Below, one piece after another: positions 5,607 through 9,035 of a DNA stretch of 9,035 nucleotides. A program made the position numbers and the translations under genes. The notes beneath the pieces were generated by a model that worked only from the letters and a program-made list of their open reading frames with translations, was not told where the DNA came from and made no database searches. Position 1 is the first letter of the stretch, and the number at the start of each line of letters is the position of its first letter. Source of the stretch: Alphaproteobacteria bacterium. GTDB lineage: Bacteria; Pseudomonadota; Alphaproteobacteria; Sphingomonadales; Emcibacteraceae. The stretch is taken from contig NVTJ01000049.1 of assembly GCA_002401545.1 (NCBI GenBank), positions 1 through 9,035 of the forward strand, in the 5' to 3' direction.

Positions 5607-8600
5607 TTAATTTAATGTTTGACCGGTGTAGGCGGACAGGACAGTCTGGGTCGGGGCCATTTCCTGCAGGGCCCGGCGGTATTCCACCGGCATCACCTTG
5701 ACGAACTTCGGCAGATAAGTATCCAGATTATCCAGAATTGCCCGGGCGCGGGTGCTGCCGGTATAACGCACATGATTTTCCAGCAGCATCACCAGCCGCT
5801 CCACATCATTGCCGGACATATTATTGCGCAACACATCAACCCGCCCGTGACTTTCCAGTTCGCCGGACTGATGCTTGCGGGCCATGGCATCTTCTTCGGG
5901 CATGGGTTCAAGCTCGACCATGGCAAGGTTGCAACGCCTGTCGAAATCTCCGGCCTCATCAAGGACATAAGCAATGCCGCCACTCATGCCAGCGGCAAAA
6001 TTCCGCCCTGTCTTGCCGATCACCACAATACAGCCTCCGGTCATATACTCGCAGCCATGATCACCAACCCCCTCGACAACCGCAATGGCGCCGGAGTTGC
6101 GCACGGCAAAACGTTCGCCGGCGACCCCCCGGAAATAACATTCACCGCTAACGGCGCCGTAAAGCACAGTATTGCCGACAATGATGCTGTTTTCCGGGTC
6201 GATCCGGCTCATTGCGGGCGGATAGATTATCAGACGTCCGCCGCTCAGGCCCTTGCCCACATAATCATTAGCCTCACCGGATAATTCCAGGGTCACACCC
6301 CTGGCGACAAAGGTGCCAAAGCTCTGGCCCGCTGTGCCGGAGAGTTTCACATGGATGCAATCGTCGGGCAGACCACTATGGCCATATTTTTCCGCCACAC
6401 GGCCAGATAATAATGCCCCGCATGACCGGTCAGTATTGTTGATTTTTTCTTCTATGGTCACGGGTTTTCTGTTGTCCAAAGCCTCCTGCGCCTGATCTAT
6501 GAGTTTCCGGTCGAGAATTTCATCAAGATTATGCTGTTGGCGTTTGCTGTTGAAAATATCACTGCCATCTCCCGGGGTGGGCATATGAAACATTTTGCTA
6601 AAATCAAGCCCGTCCGCTTTCCAGTGTTTGATGGCGGAATTTTTGCTGAGAAGGTCAGACCGGCCAATGATTTCACCCAGGGTGTGAACACCCATTTCAG
6701 CCATGATTTTCCGTGCCTCTTCGGCAACGAAGAAGAAATAATTCACCACATGTTCCGGCTTGCCCCTGAATTTCCGCCGCAGGACCGGGTCCTGGGTGGC
6801 GATGCCAACGGGACAGGTATTGAGGTGACATTTGCGCATCATGATGCAGCCACTGGCGATCAGCGGTGCGGTGGCAAAACCAAATTCATCGGCCCCGAGC
6901 AGCGCGCCAATGATCACATCCCGGCCCGTCTTCAGACCGCCGTCCACCTGCAGGCTGATACGGTCGCGCAATTTGTTGAGCACCAATGTCTGCTGGGTTT
7001 CCGCCAGACCCATTTCCCACGGTGATCCGGCGTTCTTGATGCTGGTCAGCGGGCTGGCCCCGGTACCGCCGTCATAACCTGAAATGGTCAGATGGTCAGC
7101 CTTGGCCTTGGAGACCCCGGCGGCGACAGTTCCGACCCCGATTTCAGACACCAGCTTGACGCTGATGCGGGCCGAGGGGTTCACATTTTTCAGGTCATAG
7201 ATCAACTGCGCCAGATCCTCGATGGAATAAATATCATGGTGCGGCGGCGGCGATATAAGCCCAACCCCCGGCGTCGAATGGCGCACCTTGGCAATGACCG
7301 CGTCCACTTTATGGCCGGGCAGTTGTCCGCCCTCGCCGGGCTTGGCGCCCTGTGCCATCTTGATCTGAATCTCGTCCGCATTGACCAGATATTCTGTCGT
7401 CACACCAAAGCGGCCGCTGGCCACCTGCTTGATGGCACTGCGGCGCAGGTCGCCGTTGCGGTCCGGGGTAAATCTGTCAGGTTCCTCGCCGCCTTCGCCG
7501 GTGTTGGACTTGCCGCCAATGCGGTTCATGGCGATGGCGAGGTTGGTATGGGCTTCGCGGCTGATGGAGCCAAAGGACATGGCCCCGGTGACAAAACGCT
7601 TGACGATTTCACTGGCCGGTTCCACGTCCTTCAGGGCAATGGGTTTTGCTGCCAGTTTAATTTTAAACAGCCCGCGCGGGGTCAACAGACGGCTGGACTG
7701 TTCATTGATGCTGCGGGCATAGGTATCATATTGATCCTGATTGTTGCCGCGCACCGCATGCTGAAGACTGCTGACACTTTCAGAGGTCCACATATGATCT
7801 TCACCGCGCAGCCGTATGGCATATTCCCCGCCCACATCCAGGGCATTGTTATAAACCAGGCTGTCGGTGAAGGCCTGTTCATGGCGCATGATGGTTTCCC
7901 GGGAAATTTCCGGCAGACCAACGCCTTCGATGGCGCTTTGGGTCTTGGTGAAATATTTTTCGATAAATTCACTGTTAAGGCCAACCGCATCAAAAATCTG
8001 CGCCCCGCAATAGGATTGATAGGTGGAGATGCCCATCTTGGACATGACCTTCAGAATGCCTTTATCAATGGCTTTGGTATAACGGGTCCGGGCTGTTCTC
8101 GGGCTGACACCCCCGTCAAGTTCCGGGGCTATTGCGGTGATGGTTTCAAAGGCGAGATAGGGATTGATGGCTTCGGCACCGTAACCTGCCAACACACAGA
8201 AATGATGAACCTCGCGGGCTTCCCCGGTTTCCACCACCAGCCCGACAGAGGTGCGCAGACCCTTGCGGATCAGGTAATGATGCACTGCTGATGTGGCCAG
8301 CAGGGCCGGAATGGCAATGCGGTTTTCACTGACGCCCCGGTCGGACAGGATGATGATATTATCACCCTCGACCACAGAGACTTCCGCCAGCAGGCAGATG
8401 CTTTCAATGGCATTATCCATGCCCTTGATGCCCCTGGCGGCATCATAGGTCACATCAATGGTGACGGTCCTGAAATTATTGTCGGGAATATCACCGATGG
8501 TGCGGATTTTTTCCAGATCTTCATTGCTCAGGATGGGCTGGCGCACTTCGAGCCGCTTATGGGTGCCGACCCCCTCCAGATCAAGCAGATTCGGCCGTGG

Positions 8601-9035
8601 CCCGATGAAAGAGACCAGCGACATCACCGCCTCTTCCCGAATCGGGTCGATAGGCGGGTTGGTCACCTGGGCAAAATTCTGTTTGAAATAGCTGTAAAGC
8701 AGCTTTGATTTGCTGGACAGGGCCGAGATCGGCGTATCGGTCCCCATGGAGCCGAGCGCTTCCTGGGCGCTGGTGGTCATGGGCGGGAACAGAAGTTTTA
8801 TGTCTTCTTGCGTATAGCCAAAAGCCTGTTGCCGTTTCAGCAGGGGAACATCGGTATCATGATGGGCGGCGAATTCTGCCGGCAAGTCTTCCAGCTTGAT
8901 CTGGGTGCGGGCAAGTATGGCCTCATAATCATGGGCGTTGCTTAGTTCCGCCTTGATTTCCTCATCACTGATGATCCGGCCCTGTGCGGTATCAATCAGC
9001 AACATTTTTCCCGGTTGCAGCCGCCATTTTCTGAT
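5607..9035 (-). CDS. gltB: Glutamate synthase [NADPH] large (alpha) subunit, 5' end outside window
   Basis: Partial at the right edge: 1142 codons are visible, and the frame stays open upstream of the first in-window Met (9003-9005), reading RLQPGK before MLLIDT, a conserved internal GltB stretch. Relatives are about 1500 aa, so the missing part is mainly the N-terminal glutaminase domain with its Cys nucleophile. Numbered from that Met, the central domain is about 40-345. The FMN/2-oxoglutarate synthase domain is about 400-790, with GAMSFGSISREA (474-485), SGYDGGTGASP (642-652) and VDGGLKTGRD (687-696). The 3Fe-4S cysteines C720, C726 and C731 have the expected 5- and 4-residue spacing. The C-terminal GXGXG beta-helix domain is about 850-1040. 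The subunit makes two glutamates from glutamine and 2-oxoglutarate using electrons from GltD, and is the main ammonium assimilation enzyme with glutamine synthetase. No disruptions are seen; the promoter is outside the window. Confidence 0.97.
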   Translation of the reverse strand: MRKWRLQPGKMLLIDTAQGRIISDEEIKAELSNAHDYEAILARTQIKLEDLPAEFAAHHDTDVPLLKRQQAFGYTQEDIKLLFPPMTTSAQEALGSMGTDTPISALSSKSKLLYSYFKQNFAQVTNPPIDPIREEAVMSLVSFIGPRPNLLDLEGVGTHKRLEVRQPILSNEDLEKIRTIGDIPDNNFRTVTIDVTYDAARGIKGMDNAIESICLLAEVSVVEGDNIIILSDRGVSENRIAIPALLATSAVHHYLIRKGLRTSVGLVVETGEAREVHHFCVLAGYGAEAINPYLAFETITAIAPELDGGVSPRTARTRYTKAIDKGILKVMSKMGISTYQSYCGAQIFDAVGLNSEFIEKYFTKTQSAIEGVGLPEISRETIMRHEQAFTDSLVYNNALDVGGEYAIRLRGEDHMWTSESVSSLQHAVRGNNQDQYDTYARSINEQSSRLLTPRGLFKIKLAAKPIALKDVEPASEIVKRFVTGAMSFGSISREAHTNLAIAMNRIGGKSNTGEGGEEPDRFTPDRNGDLRRSAIKQVASGRFGVTTEYLVNADEIQIKMAQGAKPGEGGQLPGHKVDAVIAKVRHSTPGVGLISPPPHHDIYSIEDLAQLIYDLKNVNPSARISVKLVSEIGVGTVAAGVSKAKADHLTISGYDGGTGASPLTSIKNAGSPWEMGLAETQQTLVLNKLRDRISLQVDGGLKTGRDVIIGALLGADEFGFATAPLIASGCIMMRKCHLNTCPVGIATQDPVLRRKFRGKPEHVVNYFFFVAEEARKIMAEMGVHTLGEIIGRSDLLSKNSAIKHWKADGLDFSKMFHMPTPGDGSDIFNSKRQQHNLDEILDRKLIDQAQEALDNRKPVTIEEKINNTDRSCGALLSGRVAEKYGHSGLPDDCIHVKLSGTAGQSFGTFVARGVTLELSGEANDYVGKGLSGGRLIIYPPAMSRIDPENSIIVGNTVLYGAVSGECYFRGVAGERFAVRNSGAIAVVEGVGDHGCEYMTGGCIVVIGKTGRNFAAGMSGGIAYVLDEAGDFDRRCNLAMVELEPMPEEDAMARKHQSGELESHGRVDVLRNNMSGNDVERLVMLLENHVRYTGSTRARAILDNLDTYLPKFVKVMPVEYRRALQEMAPTQTVLSAYTGQTLN

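Noticed and set aside
7092..8291. Long 399-codon plus-strand open frame opposite gltB
   Set aside because: It is wholly antisense to the conserved FMN and central domains of gltB, shows no family-like motifs, and is explained by GC-rich codon bias in the real gene. The same holds for the other open frames within 4200-8900.
5607..9005. gltB as a short form lacking the glutaminase domain, starting at Met 9003-9005
   Set aside because: The frame stays open to the window edge and the upstream codons read a conserved GltB stretch (RLQPGK), so the missing domain is only a window cut.
1..9035. CRISPR array, insertion sequence, or toxin-antitoxin pair
   Set aside because: No spaced repeat series, transposase-like protein or small paired genes were seen on either strand.

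Overview
The window looks like the edge of an integrated mobile element next to ordinary core chromosome of a Gram-negative proteobacterium. Alphaproteobacteria is my best guess, from the style of the gltB/gltD proteins and the slyX and DUF983 genes. That assignment comes from memory of the families, not from a search. The core genes are moderately GC-rich (hand count 38/60 G+C in row 7321-7380). The integrase gene and the secreted beta-propeller gene have clearly AT-richer stretches (18/60 in row 301-360, 17/60 in row 3421-3480).

Element end (1-1346). An intact tyrosine recombinase (121-1335, + strand) runs head-on into a complete tRNA-Gly(GCC) gene (1272-1346, - strand, CCA encoded). The last 20 codons of the integrase are the antisense of the tRNA. 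The element therefore lies to the left, beyond base 1, and its attachment core should fall in the 3' part of the tRNA. Several small DNA-level signals lie inside or just before the integrase gene: a 6-bp inverted repeat that could mask its ribosome-binding site, an 11-bp direct repeat in its 5' part, a near-identical 12-bp direct repeat beside the tRNA end, and a good intrinsic terminator on the opposite strand that would end the tRNA transcript inside the integrase coding region.

Core chromosome (1347-9035). On the - strand a compact three-gene unit reads slyX, then a beta-hydroxyacid dehydrogenase (3-hydroxyisobutyrate/tartronate semialdehyde reductase family), then a DUF983 zinc-ribbon membrane protein. 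The junctions are -13 bp (the SD of the second gene overlaps the slyX stop) and 3 bp, which indicates a co-transcribed unit. Divergent from slyX is a + strand gene for an exported protein with PD40/WD40-like beta-propeller repeats. It converges on gltD with a 15-bp gap. The rest is the gltB-gltD operon on the - strand, encoding NADPH-dependent glutamate synthase (GOGAT). gltD is complete. gltB lacks its N-terminal glutaminase domain only because it runs off the right edge.

I see no new defence, toxin or biosynthetic system here. The most interesting part is the integrase/tRNA junction, where att core, integrase C-terminus, tRNA and tRNA terminator overlap. Any cargo is outside the window to the left.
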